Origin: Globodera rostochiensis
Taxonomy: Eukaryota; Nematoda; Chromadorea; Rhabditida; Heteroderidae
Direction of reading: 5' to 3'
NCBI GenBank assembly: GCA_018350325.1
Contig: JAEVLN010000006.1
Span: forward strand, 2,866,693 to 2,930,692
DNA: 64,000 bases
Shown: positions 21,330 to 34,904 of the stretch, piece after piece
How the letters are laid out: every line of letters starts with the position of its first letter
How positions within the stretch are numbered: position 1 is the stretch's first letter
Position numbers and translations under genes: made by a program
The notes under the pieces: generated by a model
Seen by the model: the letters and a program-made list of their open reading frames with translations, nothing else
Told to the model about the DNA's origin: nothing
Databases searched by the model: none

Positions 21330-22072
21330 TTAAAATTTTTTCAAGTCCCTCTCTTCCAAGCGCTCTCTTCTCTACTTGTTCTATCTTTCGCTCTCCCCCC
21401 TTACTTTCTTCTCTCTATCCTCTCTCCCGCTTACGCCTCTTTCTCTATTCTCCTAACTCCTCTCAAATTTAACATTTTTAAACAATTTTCTCAACTCCCT
21501 CTCCTGCAATCGCTTTCTTTACTTGTTCTATCTTTCTCTCTTCACTCTCTACTTCTCTCTCCTCTCTCTATCCTCTCTCCCCTTATTTCCCTCTCTCTCT
21601 CTATCCTCTCTCCCGCTTACGCCTCTTTCTCTATCCTCCTAACTTCTCTCAAATTTAACTTTTTTAAACAATTTTCTCAACTCCCTCTCCTGCAATCGCT
21701 TTCCTTTACTTGTTCTATCTTTCTCTCTTCACTCTACTTCTCTCTCCTCTCTCTATCCTCTCTCCCCTTATTTCCCTCTCTCTCTCTCTATCCTCTCTCC
21801 CGCTTACGCCTCTTTCTCTATTCTCCTGACTTCTTACAAATTTAACTTTTTAAAAGAATTTTCTCAATCCCCTCTCCTGCAAACGCTTTCCTTTACTTGT
21901 TATATCTCTCTCCCGCTTAAGCCTCTTTCTCTATCCTCCTGACTTCTCACAAATTTAACTTTTTTAAACAATTTTCTCAATTCCCTCTCCTATAATCGTT
22001 TTCCTTTACTTGTTCTATCTTTCTTTCTCCACATTTCTCCCCTCTCTTTCTCTATCCTCTCTTTCTCTTATT

Positions 22073-22117
<45 letters not shown>

Positions 22118-22410
22118 CCCCTTGCGCCTCTCTCTCTCTCTCTATCCTCCTGACTTCTCTCTCCTTTTTAAACAATTTTATCAATACCCCCTCCTGCAAT
22201 CGCTCTCTCCTTTACTTGTTTTATCTTATCTCACCCCCTTACATCCCACCTCTATTCTCTCACTCCCCTTACTTCTCTCTCTCTCTCTATCCTCTCACCC
22301 CCGTACTTCTTTCTCTACCCCTAGCTTCTTTCTCTCTCTCTTTTACTTTCTCGCTTTTTTCTCTCTTTTTCTATCACACCCCCCTTACTTTTCTCTTTCA
22401 CTCCCCCTGT
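21330..22410. repeat. CT-rich tract with repeated ~180 bp units
   Basis: Long pyrimidine-rich sequence (CTCTCTC, CCTCTCTCTATCCTC). Four or more copies of a unit containing TTAAACAATTTTCTCAA, CTCCTGCAATCGCTTTC and TTTACTTGTTCTATC show that it expanded by segmental duplication, not only by slippage. The long Ser/Leu/Pro-rich frames in it are not genes. Confidence 0.8.
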
Positions 22411-23860
22411 TAAGGGGCAAAAGCATCCTGTTGGTTTATCTGTCGCCAATCAATTAGGCGAGAGCTCAAATTGGCTGTGACAACATCTAAGGGAAATTAT
22501 TGTAAAATTAAATATCAATCAATATCCAACCATCAAACGATTGCAACCAAGCTGAGGCGGTTACGCAAATCACACAAAAGTATTACTGGTCTAATTTTAT
22601 AGATTTATTTAGTTTTACACAGAAAATAAATTAAAAAATTTCATAAATTTTTTGAATACGTATAGAAAAGATTCAACTTTTTTTCTTTCGCTCTCCCCCC
22701 TTACTTCCCTCTCTCTCTCTCTCTCTCTCTCGGTTTCTTTCTCTCTCTCGCCGCCTGTTAGGCGCTCAAACCGCTTGCAGGCCTAATATAGAAGGCCAAT
22801 CACTTGGGCAAGGGGCCAAATTTACTAGCATCCAAAATCTGGCGGCCAATATCAAAGGGGGAATTATTGAAAAATTAAAGTTTATCAATATTGGCCTCAA
22901 CAAACGGCTGCAAACAATCTGAATTGAGGAAAACTTTTGCCGGCAATCAATTCCGCCGTAGGGCAGCGCGGCTAATAGGCCAAATTAGGCTGCCCCAAGG
23001 GCGGCTGCCCAAATCTACCTGCAAATTCAACTGACAACACTTGCAAAGAAACTGAATTCGTGTATCTGGGCCTAGATATCAAATTCAATCAATATCCGGC
23101 AAACAAACTATTGCAAACAAACTGAATACGGCAATTGGCTGACAATTAATTTGAGCGTAGAGTTTGTACAGGATAGGGGCCAAATACGGCTGACTCCCAA
23201 AACCACCTGTTGGCCCAATAAGCTTCCAATCAATTGGACGAGGGGGCAAACTTACTCGCAGCTAAAATCGGGGTGCCAATATCAATGGAGAATTATTGAA
23301 AATTCGAATTAAAATTCAACAGATATCTGGGCAACTAGCCATTAGAACACAAACTGGGGCTGCCAAATCTAGCTGCCAATCAGTGAGCGGCCCAAAGGCG
23401 AAGCTGCCATCCACCTTCTCTGGGCGACAAAGTCCGGGAAGGGCGGTTTGACATTTTCAAATACTCGGTTACTCAAATCATACAAATATTATTACTTTAG
23501 TTAACACAAATAAATTTTAAAAACTTTTAATGTTTGAAGATTTTTGGCAAAATATTTTTTTAATTGTTGGTAAAGTATAGAAAATTTAACTTTGTTTATT
23601 ATTTTCTCAAACTATTGCAAGCAAAATTATAGGAAAACGGCTAAATAAGCCTAAATTTATTTTTTAGAACATTAGCTGATTCATTTTCGTACAGAGGGAA
23701 CAACAAGTTGAATTTTTTGCACTTATTGTAAGGGGTTTGGAACATATATAGAGTTCAAAATCTTCAAATTTTTATAGCGCTTTTGTTGAAACGTCATCAA
23801 TCAATCAATCAACTAACCATTGAATTCTCCTGGCCCCGTATATTTGCTCGGCTCTACCTC
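22411..23860. repeat. Diverged ~400 bp repeat family
   Basis: A core like GCGGCCAATATCAAAGGGGA followed by ATTATTGAA recurs near 22470, 22850, 23275, 24115 and 24500, usually followed by a stretch like CAATATCCGGCAAACAAAC. Copies differ by many substitutions, so the array is old although the palindrome containing it is young. Short CT tracts interrupt it. Confidence 0.6.
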
Positions 23861-24085
23861 TCCCCCCTTCTCTCTTTCTCTCTACCCCTTACTCTCTCTT
23901 TCTCTCGACCCCTTACTCTCTATTTCTCTCTCCCCTCGTTCTCTCCCCCCTTACTTCTCTCTATCTTTTTCTCTCGCCCCCTACTTCTCTCTTTCTTTCT
24001 CTCTCTTACTTTTCTCTATCTCTCTCTCTCGCTCACTACTTCTCTATCTCTCTCTCGCTCCCTTCCCTTACTTCTTTTTCTCAGG
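23861..24085. repeat. CT-rich tract
   Basis: Pyrimidine-rich low complexity built from TTACTCTCTCTTTCTCTC variants. Mirrored at 26240-26464. Confidence 0.85.
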
Positions 24086-24567
24086 GGCCAAGCTCCCTAA
24101 CAGCCAGAATCAGCGGGCAATATCAAAAGGGAATTCTTGTAAAGTCCAAATCTAGTCAGTATCTGGCCACCGAACAAGGAAAAAAACCGCTTCGGGGGGG
24201 GGGGGGGGGTATCTAATTTTATCTGCAACCAATTGACGGGCACACACACACAAATCAAATAACAGCCCGAGGTTGCCGGGCTTTTTCAAAATAACATTAC
24301 TTAAAAATCAAATTTAAACATTTTTTCCAACTAACAAACAATTGAATAAACATAATTCGGAAATTAGCTGGCAATTAATTCGGCGGTAGATTAGAGTAGA
24401 GCACGTGGATAGGGCCCAAGTTAGGGAGGCTCAAGGACCAATCTAAGCTGCCAATAAATTTGGTGAGGAGGTCCCAACTTCACTAGCAGCCAAAATCATG
24501 CGGCCAATATCAAAGGGGAATTATTGGAATTTAAACTCAAGCAGTATCCGGTCAACGAACGGGGCAT

Positions 24568-25757
24568 AGGGGCCCCTATTAGGGGAACGAGGAAAGAGAA
24601 AGAGAGAGAGAAGTTATAAGGAGAGATTAAGAAAAGCGAGAAAGAGTGTAAGCGGAGGAAAAAGAACGGGAGCGTGGGACGAAGGACAGATAAAAAGAAG
24701 AGAGAAAGACAGAGAGAAGTAAGGGCGAAAGATATAGAGACCTACAACGTGTGAGAGAAAAAATAAAGGCAGAGATAAAGAAAAAAGAGACAGGGGAGCG
24801 TAGGATAAGCAGTGAAGTAAAGGGTAGAGAACCGAGAAATAAGAGAGAGAGAGTTAGAAGGAGAGGAAGTGGGTGGAAAAACGAAAAAGAGAAGAACTAA
24901 GGCAGAGGGCGATTGTAAGATATTGTCGCTTACTATAATTTTGCTCCTGAAATTTAGAAGTTAAAACTTTACCCAAAAATCAATCAAGGATTTTAACAAA
25001 AATTTTTAAACATTAAAAGTTTTTGCAATATTATTGGGGGGTTTTTTAATTTTTTGGATGTTTTGGGTTACCTAAAATATTTTTATAAAAACAATTCAAT
25101 AATTCAGGGCACCAGATTCGCCTTTTGGCCCTTGCTCAATTGCTTACACGCTAGCTTTGGCCCACACCCGGTGTTTTGGGCGAATTAATTGCCCTCAGGC
25201 TTTTCCCGAGTCAGTAGGCTTGTAATCGCCGTTGGCCCGATATTGGTTAAATTTAAATTTTTGCAACAATTATTGATATTCCCAATCCAATTTTGGCTGC
25301 TAGGTAATCTTGCCCTCCCCGATTGATGGACAGATTAGGGGCTACAGCCGGTTTGGGGGGGGGGGGTTTACCCTAATTTGGGCCTTATCCTGTTCGCCTC
25401 TGCGTTAGAACTAATTGCCCCCAAGCCTCGGATCAGTGTGATCGTTTATTGCCCGGATATTAATTGAATTTAGATTGTTTAATAATTCTCCTTTGACATT
25501 GCAGCCTGATTTGCGCTGCTTGTAGATTTAGGCGTTCGCCCAATTGCCTGACAGTTCAGATTGGTCAACCGCCGGTTTTGGGTCGCTCCTAATTTAGGAC
25601 CCACCCGCTTTGTTTTACTCTACGGTCAAATTAATTGCCCCAATACCCAAATTCAGTTTGGTTGCTCGTTAGCTGCGAAATATTGATTGAGTTTGATTTT
25701 TAAATAATTCGGTTTTGATAATGATAGGCAGCGATAGATTTGGAGAGCCCAGAGTTT
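24568..25757. other. Spacer of palindrome 1
   Basis: Inverted identity stops after ACGAACGGGGCA on the left and resumes at TGCCCCGTTCGT on the right. The spacer has a purine-rich tract (about 24590-24910) followed by further copies of the ~400 bp repeat in the opposite orientation (near 25270, 25490, 25720). No gene is seen. Confidence 0.8.
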
Positions 25758-28207
25758 GTTTGCCCCGTTCGTTGACCGGATACTGCTTGAGTTTAAATTC
25801 CAATAATTCCCCTTTGATATTGGCCGCATGATTTTGGCTGCTAGTGAAGTTGGGACCTCCTCACCAAATTTATTGGCAGCTTAGATTGGTCCTTGAGCCT
25901 CCCTAACTTGGGCCCTATCCACGTGCTCTACTCTAATCTACCGCCGAATTAATTGCCAGCTAATTTCCGAATTATGTTTATTCAATTGTTTGTTAGTTGG
26001 AAAAAATGTTTAAATTTGATTTTTAAGTAATGTTATTTTGAAAAAGCCCGGCAACCTCGGGCTGTTATTTGATTTGTGTGTGTGTGCCCGTCAATTGGTT
26101 GCAGATAAAATTAGATACCCCCCCCCCCCCCGAAGCGGTTTTTTTCCTTGTTCGGTGGCCAGATACTGACTAGATTTGGACTTTACAAGAATTCCCTTTT
26201 GATATTGCCCGCTGATTCTGGCTGTTAGGGAGCTTGGCCCCTGAGAAAAAGAAGTAAGGGAAGGGAGCGAGAGAGAGATAGAGAAGTAGTGAGCGAGAGA
26301 GAGAGATAGAGAAAAGTAAGAGAGAGAAAGAAAGAGAGAAGTAGGGGGCGAGAGAAAAAGATAGAGAGAAGTAAGGGGGGAGAGAACGAGGGGAGAGAGA
26401 AATAGAGAGTAAGGGGTCGAGAGAAAGAGAGAGTAAGGGGTAGAGAGAAAGAGAGAAGGGGGGAGAGGTAGAGCCGAGCAAATATACGGGGCCAGGAGAA
26501 TTCAATGGTTAGTTGATTGATTGATTGATGACGTTTCAACAAAAGCGCTATAAAAATTTGAAGATTTTGAACTCTATATATGTTCCAAACCCCTTACAAT
26601 AAGTGCAAAAAATTCAACTTGTTGTTCCCTCTGTACGAAAATGAATCAGCTAATGTTCTAAAAAATAAATTTAGGCTTATTTAGCCGTTTTCCTATAATT
26701 TTGCTTGCAATAGTTTGAGAAAATAATAAACAAAGTTAAATTTTCTATACTTTACCAACAATTAAAAAAATATTTTGCCAAAAATCTTCAAACATTAAAA
26801 GTTTTTAAAATTTATTTGTGTTAACTAAAGTAATAATATTTGTATGATTTGAGTAACCGAGTATTTGAAAATGTCAAACCGCCCTTCCCGGACTTTGTCG
26901 CCCAGAGAAGGTGGATGGCAGCTTCGCCTTTGGGCCGCTCACTGATTGGCAGCTAGATTTGGCAGCCCCAGTTTGTGTTCTAATGGCTAGTTGCCCAGAT
27001 ATCTGTTGAATTTTAATTCGAATTTTCAATAATTCTCCATTGATATTGGCACCCCGATTTTAGCTGCGAGTAAGTTTGCCCCCTCGTCCAATTGATTGGA
27101 AGCTTATTGGGCCAACAGGTGGTTTTGGGAGTCAGCCGTATTTGGCCCCTATCCTGTACAAACTCTACGCTCAAATTAATTGTCAGCCAATTGCCGTATT
27201 CAGTTTGTTTGCAATAGTTTGTTTGCCGGATATTGATTGAATTTGATATCTAGGCCCAGATACACGAATTCAGTTTCTTTGCAAGTGTTGTCAGTTGAAT
27301 TTGCAGGTAGATTTGGGCAGCCGCCCTTGGGGCAGCCTAATTTGGCCTATTAGCCGCGCTGCCCTACGGCGGAATTGATTGCCGGCAAAAGTTTTCCTCA
27401 ATTCAGATTGTTTGCAGCCGTTTGTTGAGGCCAATATTGATAAACTTTAATTTTTCAATAATTCCCCCTTTGATATTGGCCGCCAGATTTTGGATGCTAG
27501 TAAATTTGGCCCCTTGCCCAAGTGATTGGCCTTCTATATTAGGCCTGCAAGCGGTTTGAGCGCCTAACAGGCGGCGAGAGAGAGAAAGAAACCGAGAGAG
27601 AGAGAGAGAGAGAGAGGGAAGTAAGGGGGGAGAGCGAAAGAAAAAAAGTTGAATCTTTTCTATACGTATTCAAAAAATTTATGAAATTTTTTAATTTATT
27701 TTCTGTGTAAAACTAAATAAATCTATAAAATTAGACCAGTAATACTTTTGTGTGATTTGCGTAACCGCCTCAGCTTGGTTGCAATCGTTTGATGGTTGGA
27801 TATTGATTGATATTTAATTTTACAATAATTTCCCTTAGATGTTGTCACAGCCAATTTGAGCTCTCGCCTAATTGATTGGCGACAGATAAACCAACAGGAT
27901 GCTTTTGCCCCTTAACAGGGGGAGTGAAAGAGAAAAGTAAGGGGGGTGTGATAGAAAAAGAGAGAAAAAAGCGAGAAAGTAAAAGAGAGAGAGAAAGAAG
28001 CTAGGGGTAGAGAAAGAAGTACGGGGGTGAGAGGATAGAGAGAGAGAGAGAAGTAAGGGGAGTGAGAGAATAGAGGTGGGATGTAAGGGGGTGAGATAAG
28101 ATAAAACAAGTAAAGGAGAGAGCGATTGCAGGAGGGGGTATTGATAAAATTGTTTAAAAAGGAGAGAGAAGTCAGGAGGATAGAGAGAGAGAGAGAGGCG
28201 CAAGGGG

Positions 28208-28252
<45 letters not shown>

Positions 28253-30609
28253 AATAAGAGAAAGAGAGGATAGAGAAAGAGAGGGGAGAAATGTGGAGAA
28301 AGAAAGATAGAACAAGTAAAGGAAAACGATTATAGGAGAGGGAATTGAGAAAATTGTTTAAAAAAGTTAAATTTGTGAGAAGTCAGGAGGATAGAGAAAG
28401 AGGCTTAAGCGGGAGAGAGATATAACAAGTAAAGGAAAGCGTTTGCAGGAGAGGGGATTGAGAAAATTCTTTTAAAAAGTTAAATTTGTAAGAAGTCAGG
28501 AGAATAGAGAAAGAGGCGTAAGCGGGAGAGAGGATAGAGAGAGAGAGAGGGAAATAAGGGGAGAGAGGATAGAGAGAGGAGAGAGAAGTAGAGTGAAGAG
28601 AGAAAGATAGAACAAGTAAAGGAAAGCGATTGCAGGAGAGGGAGTTGAGAAAATTGTTTAAAAAAGTTAAATTTGAGAGAAGTTAGGAGGATAGAGAAAG
28701 AGGCGTAAGCGGGAGAGAGGATAGAGAGAGAGAGGGAAATAAGGGGAGAGAGGATAGAGAGAGGAGAGAGAAGTAGAGAGTGAAGAGAGAAAGATAGAAC
28801 AAGTAAAGAAAGCGATTGCAGGAGAGGGAGTTGAGAAAATTGTTTAAAAATGTTAAATTTGAGAGGAGTTAGGAGAATAGAGAAAGAGGCGTAAGCGGGA
28901 GAGAGGATAGAGAGAAGAAAGTAAGGGGGGAGAGCGAAAGATAGAACAAGTAGAGAAGAGAGCGCTTGGAAGAGAGGGACTTGAAAAAATTTTAAAGAAA
29001 GATAATTTTCTTCTATACGCCCCCAAAAAAATATGAAAATTTTTGTCAAAAATCTTTAAAAATTTAAAGATTTCAAATATTTTTTTTTATATTTTTAAAT
29101 TTTGTTATTTTTTTAGTTTTAATTCTATAAAATTAGTCCAACGACAATGCTTGTATGATTTGCGTAACGATGCTCTGCCAGCGTACATCAAGACAGCAGG
29201 CGGTGTTGCACGCCCTAAATTTGGGGTGCTAACGAATTAGACCCCGTTGTCCTCTCGCAGTTTTGTTGGTTGCCAGGTCTAAACCGAAATCAGTTTAAAG
29301 CGTTTGATGGCAGGATATTAGTTGAATTTACACTTCTTAAGTCAAATTTTAGGTACTAACGAATTTGACTCCGTTGTTTTCTCGCAGTTTTTGTTGGTTG
29401 CCAGATCTAAACCGAAATCAGTTTAAAGCGTTTGCTGGCAGGATATTAGTTGAATTTACACTTCTTAAGGCAAATTTGAGGAGCTAACGAATTTGGCCCC
29501 GTTGTTTTCTCGCCGTTTTGTTGGCTGCCAGATCTAAACCGAATTCAGTTTGAAGCGCTTGCTGGCAGGTTATTTGGCGAATTTTAGTGTAAGGCCTGGA
29601 AGAGGTTTGGCAAACGTGTTAAACCGCCCTGGCTGCACGTCCGATTTGTCCTGCAGACTGAACGCGTATAAGGGCCGTCTCTTGCACTGGCCAGTTACTT
29701 ACCGGCTAAATTGGCCCTATGCCAAAAGATGCCTGGGTTTTTGCTTTTAACGGCTGTGCCCTACGGGCTAAATTTAGCTGCCAGATTCGGGCTATTTTTG
29801 GGCTTGCGTTGCCGCTCAATTGCTTTGCTTGACAGTAAGTCTGCTTGCTGCTGGATTTACCCTAACGCTTTTTGATTGAAAGCGGTTGTGCCTGTCACTC
29901 GAATAATAGCTGATCGGCTGCAATATGGTTAAGGGGCCGCTGATTGGTACAGATTTCCTGTACGTTTGCTTTATTTGGGTATCTTAGCCAACTGCCTGTT
30001 GTGTATTAAAGTTGGATTTTAAAAAAATTCTGCAACGTAACGGCCAAGTTTAATATTTGGTAGAGGCCGTTGATTTATTTTTAACCAAATTTTTTTCCTT
30101 TTTTTGAATATAAAATTTTTAATTAAATTTTGTTTTATATTTTAAACTTTAAATTATTTAAATCAACACCCCCTTTAAAATTTTGAACTTGCTTTTATTA
30201 TAATATAATTGATATTTCTCGAAAGCTTTTTTTATTTTACTTTACGTTTTTTGACCCCTGCTTAAGTTTATTGAGAAAAATATTGGATGAAAAATAAACC
30301 GAGCGAATATCCTAAGGGCTCAAATTTCAATCGAAAAAATTTATTATATATTTACAATTTTTTACTTTACGATTTTTCTATTAATGAATTTAAGAAAATT
30401 TTACGATCTGATAAATATATTTTTATATTTGCAAAATAGTTTTAAATTTTATGAATTTATAAAATATTTAAATAATTATTTATTTTATATTTCGATTTTT
30501 TTTAAATTTTTTTAATGATTTATTAAGAAATTTTTTTCGATTTTATAAATATTTTTTTATATTTTGTAAATAATTTTGAATTTTATGATAAAGAATTTTA
30601 ATTTTAAAA

Positions 30610-31500
30610 ATAATATTTGCTCGCGCAGGGCTTTGAACTTGGCTGCTGCCTGCAGAGCCCCTTGCTCGCGCCGGAGATTGAACTTGGCTGCTGGCTGCAG
30701 ATCCCCTCACTCACTACTGCAGTGGAGATAATTTGTTTATTTCCTTTGGCTGACGTCATTCTCCCCCATATAAGGGCAATAGTGGCCATTGCTACCAATA
30801 CACCAGTGGCCAAGTGGTTAGAGCTCTCCTCTCTCTCTCGCAGCTGCAGCGGGGGTTCGGATCCCCTCAGCAGCGGATGAATTTTTCGGATTAAAAATAT
30901 TTTGGCAGAGTCAAAAAAGTCGCGCAGCTTCGCAAGTGAAATTTAAAGATTTAAATTTCGAAAAAAGTCGCGCAGGGTGCGCGAGTACCTTGCGCAGTGA
31001 AAAAAAAAAATAAAAAATAAAAATTAAAATATTAAATATTAAATAAACTCGCGCAGTAAGCAGCTGCCTGCAGAGCCCCTTACCCGCGCAGGGGTTTGAA
31101 CTTGGCTGCTGGCTGCAGATCCCCTCACTCACTACTGCAGTGGAGATAATTTGTTTATTTCCTTTGGCTGACGTCATTCTCCCCCATATAAGGGCAATAG
31201 TGGCCATTGCTACCAATACACCAGTGGCCAAGTGGTTAGTGCTCTCCTCTCTCTCTCGCAGCTGCAGCGGGGGTTCGGATCCCCGCAGCGGCGGATGAAT
31301 TTTTCGGATTAAAAATATTTTGGCAGAGTCAAAAAAAGTTGCGCAGCTTCGCAAGTGAAATTTGAGGATTTAAATTTCGAAAAAAGTCGCGCAGTGCGCG
31401 AGTAACTCGCGCAGTGAAAAAAATAAATAAAAATTAAAATAAATAAAATATAAATATTAAATTAAGTCGCGCAGCAGAAATTTGCATAAAGTCGCGCAGT
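30610..31500 (+). mobile_element. Two tandem SINE-like units (mirror copies)
   Basis: Mirror of 18837-19730. tRNA-like heads with AGTGGCCAAGTGGTTA and a GGTTCGGATCCCC B box lie at about 30799-30877 and 31219-31295 on the plus strand. These two are more alike than the left-arm pair, as if one had overwritten the other. Confidence 0.6.
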
Positions 31501-31705
31501 GCGCAAGATGGCCAAACGTCTTAAGATTTCGAAATTTCAAAAATTTTAAAAAAGTCGCGCAGCAACCCTGCCAATAGGTTTAGGCTCTGGGACTCACTTG
31601 GCCAGGCCTCAGATGGCCACCGCTCACCTGGCAGGCTGGCGCTCAATTGGCGCCCCACCCCCTCCATAGGTATGGGCCGGCTACCGTAATCCGGCGGATT
31701 TTCAG

Positions 31706-32052
31706 GTGGTAACTACTGATTTTGGCTTGTCCTTATCCAACCCCATGCCGCTGAAGTCATCGAATGCGTCATCGTTAAGCGGTTCCACCTCCTACGCCAA
31801 ATCGTTGTCTTCGTCGAATTCATTTGTCCTCAGCTCCAAAATCATCGACGGTGTCAAAGTCATTGCCCGATGCTTCTCCTACGTCCCGTTCAGCTACAAC
31901 TGGAGCACTGGATGGTCCGGGCACCGATGACTCCGGCTTGGGCTCCGCTGCTTTGATGGCTTTTGGCGTCGCTTAACATATTCAAATAAATCACGCAACT
32001 GTGACAGCAAAAGATTGAATGCCATTTACCCGGAGATTTTTTGTCTTTGCCC
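31706..32052 (-). pseudogene. Decayed 3' end of the Lys-rich secreted-protein gene (mirror copy)
   Basis: Mirror of 18286-18632 with the same frame structure: GKDKKSPG, then TPKAIKAAEPKPESS onward to an acidic end with a frameshift. Minus strand. Confidence 0.65.
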
Positions 32053-34386
32053 GACCACCTCCTACATGAGCAACAGGGATGTGCTCTGTCCGGGGTTGAG
32101 CCCCACTTTTGGGGGTGGGGGAGGGGAGGAGGTGAAAAATAGAGCCCCCGGTGCTCTAAACAATTTTTTGTAAAGATCAAGATTCCAAATTAAACTCATC
32201 TTCAATCTAAAAACACATAGGAAGCATCGATCGGGTAGATTTAATCAACAAATGTTGGGGAAACAATTCAATAAGTATCATTCGCCAAAAATTTACATTT
32301 TTACCGAAATACCTACCGAAAATTACCGCGGTAAACAGAAATGGTTTTTTTCGGTAATCGGTAACGCTATCGGTAAAATAAATTATCGCGGCAATAACCG
32401 TACCGTGCCTTCAATTCCTCATAAAATTTATAATGAAAATGTTGATTCGGAATGAATTCTAAAATTGAATTAAAATGTATCTATTCATTAAAAATATTTA
32501 TTTGTTTACCATGACTCCCCGGATGGAATTGGGAGAAGGAGAAAGATGAGGAGGATGCCCGGGCCCTGGGCATTGGTGATGGACTCCCCACTTCTCCGAT
32601 CCAACTTGGACGATAGAGTTTATTCCGTCCTGCTTAACGACCGATGGGAAAAAAGAACAGAGGGATGAAGACTGATGCCCATTGGTTGGAGAAGAATGAA
32701 ATAATGTAAAAGAAAACAAAATGGACACTGCCCCATGTGATTTCAGAAAATGGGGATTTACCTCTCTAATATCAAAAAAGAAATAATAAACCAGATTAAT
32801 GGTCAATATATGTATCTCAAATAAAAATCAAAAATCGATGTAAATCAAATTAAGCATATGCCTATTGGTTAGAGTAGCTAAATGTAGGTTAAAATTTTTT
32901 GAGAAAATTTTGGCTTTGGCATGATTTAGCCCCTATTAACAAAAATACTTCCAACATGAGGAAATAGTGAAAAAGGTTCCCCAGGAAAAGATGGAAAGGC
33001 ATTGTCATCATTTAATGATAATTCATTTATTTTGCAAATTTAATTGTTGGTATTCTGGAAAACGAAGCGTTGGCGGATGGAGCGGACAAACGAGTAAGTG
33101 ATTGATTATTATTGTAATACATTTCATAATAAATTATTTAGCTTATTTTACTATTAAAAATTAAATAGGTAAGAAGGTCGTAGATTGAATTCAATGGTCA
33201 CCGACCACCTCCTTCCTACATGGGCAACAGGGATGTGCTCTGTTGATTTTCAGATTTATCAGTATCTGTATGGCGGCAAGAAAATTTTAAAAATTTAGTC
33301 TTAAGATGCACTACATTTTTAAGAAATTTTTAAGAAAATATAAAAATTAAATAAGAAGGTCGTAGATTTAATTCAATGCCAGGACAAAATGAAAATGGAT
33401 GCCTAAATTCATAATTTGTACAAGTGATTTTTCGAGCTGGTTTTTAAAAAAATTCTAAAAAAAGGCATTTATATAATTAATAGGCACTAAAAAGAATTTT
33501 ATCCGAAATTTGGAAATATATGATGACAGTGAATTGGCCAATAAATAATGTCCATACATAAAATAAAGCGGTCCTACCGGTTAGCGGTTACTTCGGTTTG
33601 TTTTTTATTTTACCAAAAATTAAAAAAAAAAATTAGTGAGCTAAATAATAGAGCTTTCATTTTCCTCTGCCAAACGACAAAAATTTCAATTTAATTTTTG
33701 TTAAAAACTCTTGTCCCAACCCATTTTTTGTAAAATAAAAGTCGCGCAAAACATGTTTCCTGCGGTTTTTGGGGTCCAGGCATCCAAATACCTCCATTTT
33801 GATCAATTTTGAATCCGGGGACTCGCATTCCAACAATTTTGAACTAATTCAAAATTTTTTTAAAATTAATTTTGGCTTAAAATGATTCAAAAAGCCCACG
33901 AATCTTCGTTTATTTGCCTTTTTGTTGTATTTTAAATGTTTTTGAGGCCAAATTGATTTTTGGGAAATTTTTGTATATTCCAAAATTGTACGAGTTCGGG
34001 ATACAGGGTTCGAAATTGGAATTGGAGGAAGGAGAAAGATGGGGAGGATGCCCGGGCCCTGGGCATTGGTGATAGACTCCCCACTTCTCCGATCCAACTT
34101 GGAAGATAGAGTTTATTCCGTCCTGCTTAACGACCGATGGGAAAAAAGAACAGAGGGATGAAGACTGATCGCTTGGGGAAAGGAGGGGAACAGGATGAGT
34201 GGGCGGGGACATTGTTGAAATGGATAAATGTAATCAATAAAAGGGGTGAAAGTTTAGCAGTTCGTTGAGAGGTGAATAGAATGGGAATCCCGACCGGAAA
34301 CCCTTACAGTACTTTGTAAACCCTACTAACCCCCACAAGTTCACACGCAAAGCACCGAGGCTACTTGGCGAGCCCTTAAGCAGGGT

Positions 34387-34904
34387 TTAAACATCGCCGT
34401 CTTCTCCATGTTGTGCTCTGGCACGTCGCGAACGGGCACGTCGCGCAGTTGCCGTTGCTTCATCTCGTCGCGTAGTTGACGATGTTTCATCTCGCTCTGC
34501 AGTTGCAAATGCTTCATCTCGTCCTCCACTTGCCGATGGTTTGATTTCTCGATTTTTTTGTGTATTTTTTTCCAGTTGTGCAGTTCTTATTGCCGCCTGA
34601 TTATGGTGAGGTTAATTGTAAAAAACAGTTATAGTAGGTGCAATTCGTTAAAAGCAAATTCCATATTTCTGACCATATGGCTATTCAGCACATGCACCGG
34701 ATTGCTACCCTCAGGTATTTCGAGGGTCCGACCATTTAGAATAATGCGCGGCACATTCTTATGCTTAGGCGCTGTTCCACTTATTTCCATAGAGTGTGTG
34801 CTGACTGACGCATGTTTTTGCTTGCTGGGACTGGTGCCAGCAACGCTGGCAATGACAAGCAAAGTTAGGAGAAGGTTGGGCAGAAAAAGCGAGTAAAATA
34901 ACAT
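34387..34904 (-). CDS. Small secreted protein gene, copy L1
   Basis: Same gene as described at 51260-51777. This copy differs in the signal peptide (MLFYSLF and LLVIAS, where the others have MLFYPLF and LLGIAS) and is otherwise identical in the mature region. Unspliced, the frame ends at 34629 (91 aa). Confidence 0.6.

Larger units (their letters stand above)
16412..24567. repeat. Palindrome 1, left arm (~8 kb)
   Basis: Reverse complement of 25758-33910. In the core (about 20575-24567) paired positions sum to exactly 50325 with no indels seen; towards the outside the sum drifts to 50335-50344, reflecting small indels. The outer 1.4 kb is a deleted version of the array unit found at 33849-57355. 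The inner part carries CT-rich tracts, SINE-like units and a diverged ~400 bp repeat. Confidence 0.9.
25758..33910. repeat. Palindrome 1, right arm
   Basis: Reverse complement of 16412-24567, holding the same features in mirror order: GA-rich tracts (about 26240-26464 and 27910-28995), triple ~127 bp repeat, SINE-like pair, decayed Lys-rich gene end and a deleted array unit. It passes without a break into array unit L1. Confidence 0.9.

Noticed and set aside
21276..24155. Long Ser/Leu/Pro-rich frames (up to 189 codons) in the palindrome arm and their mirror copies
   Set aside because: They are translations of CT-rich low complexity; no start context, leader or domain, and the mirror copies are equally open because the DNA is the same.
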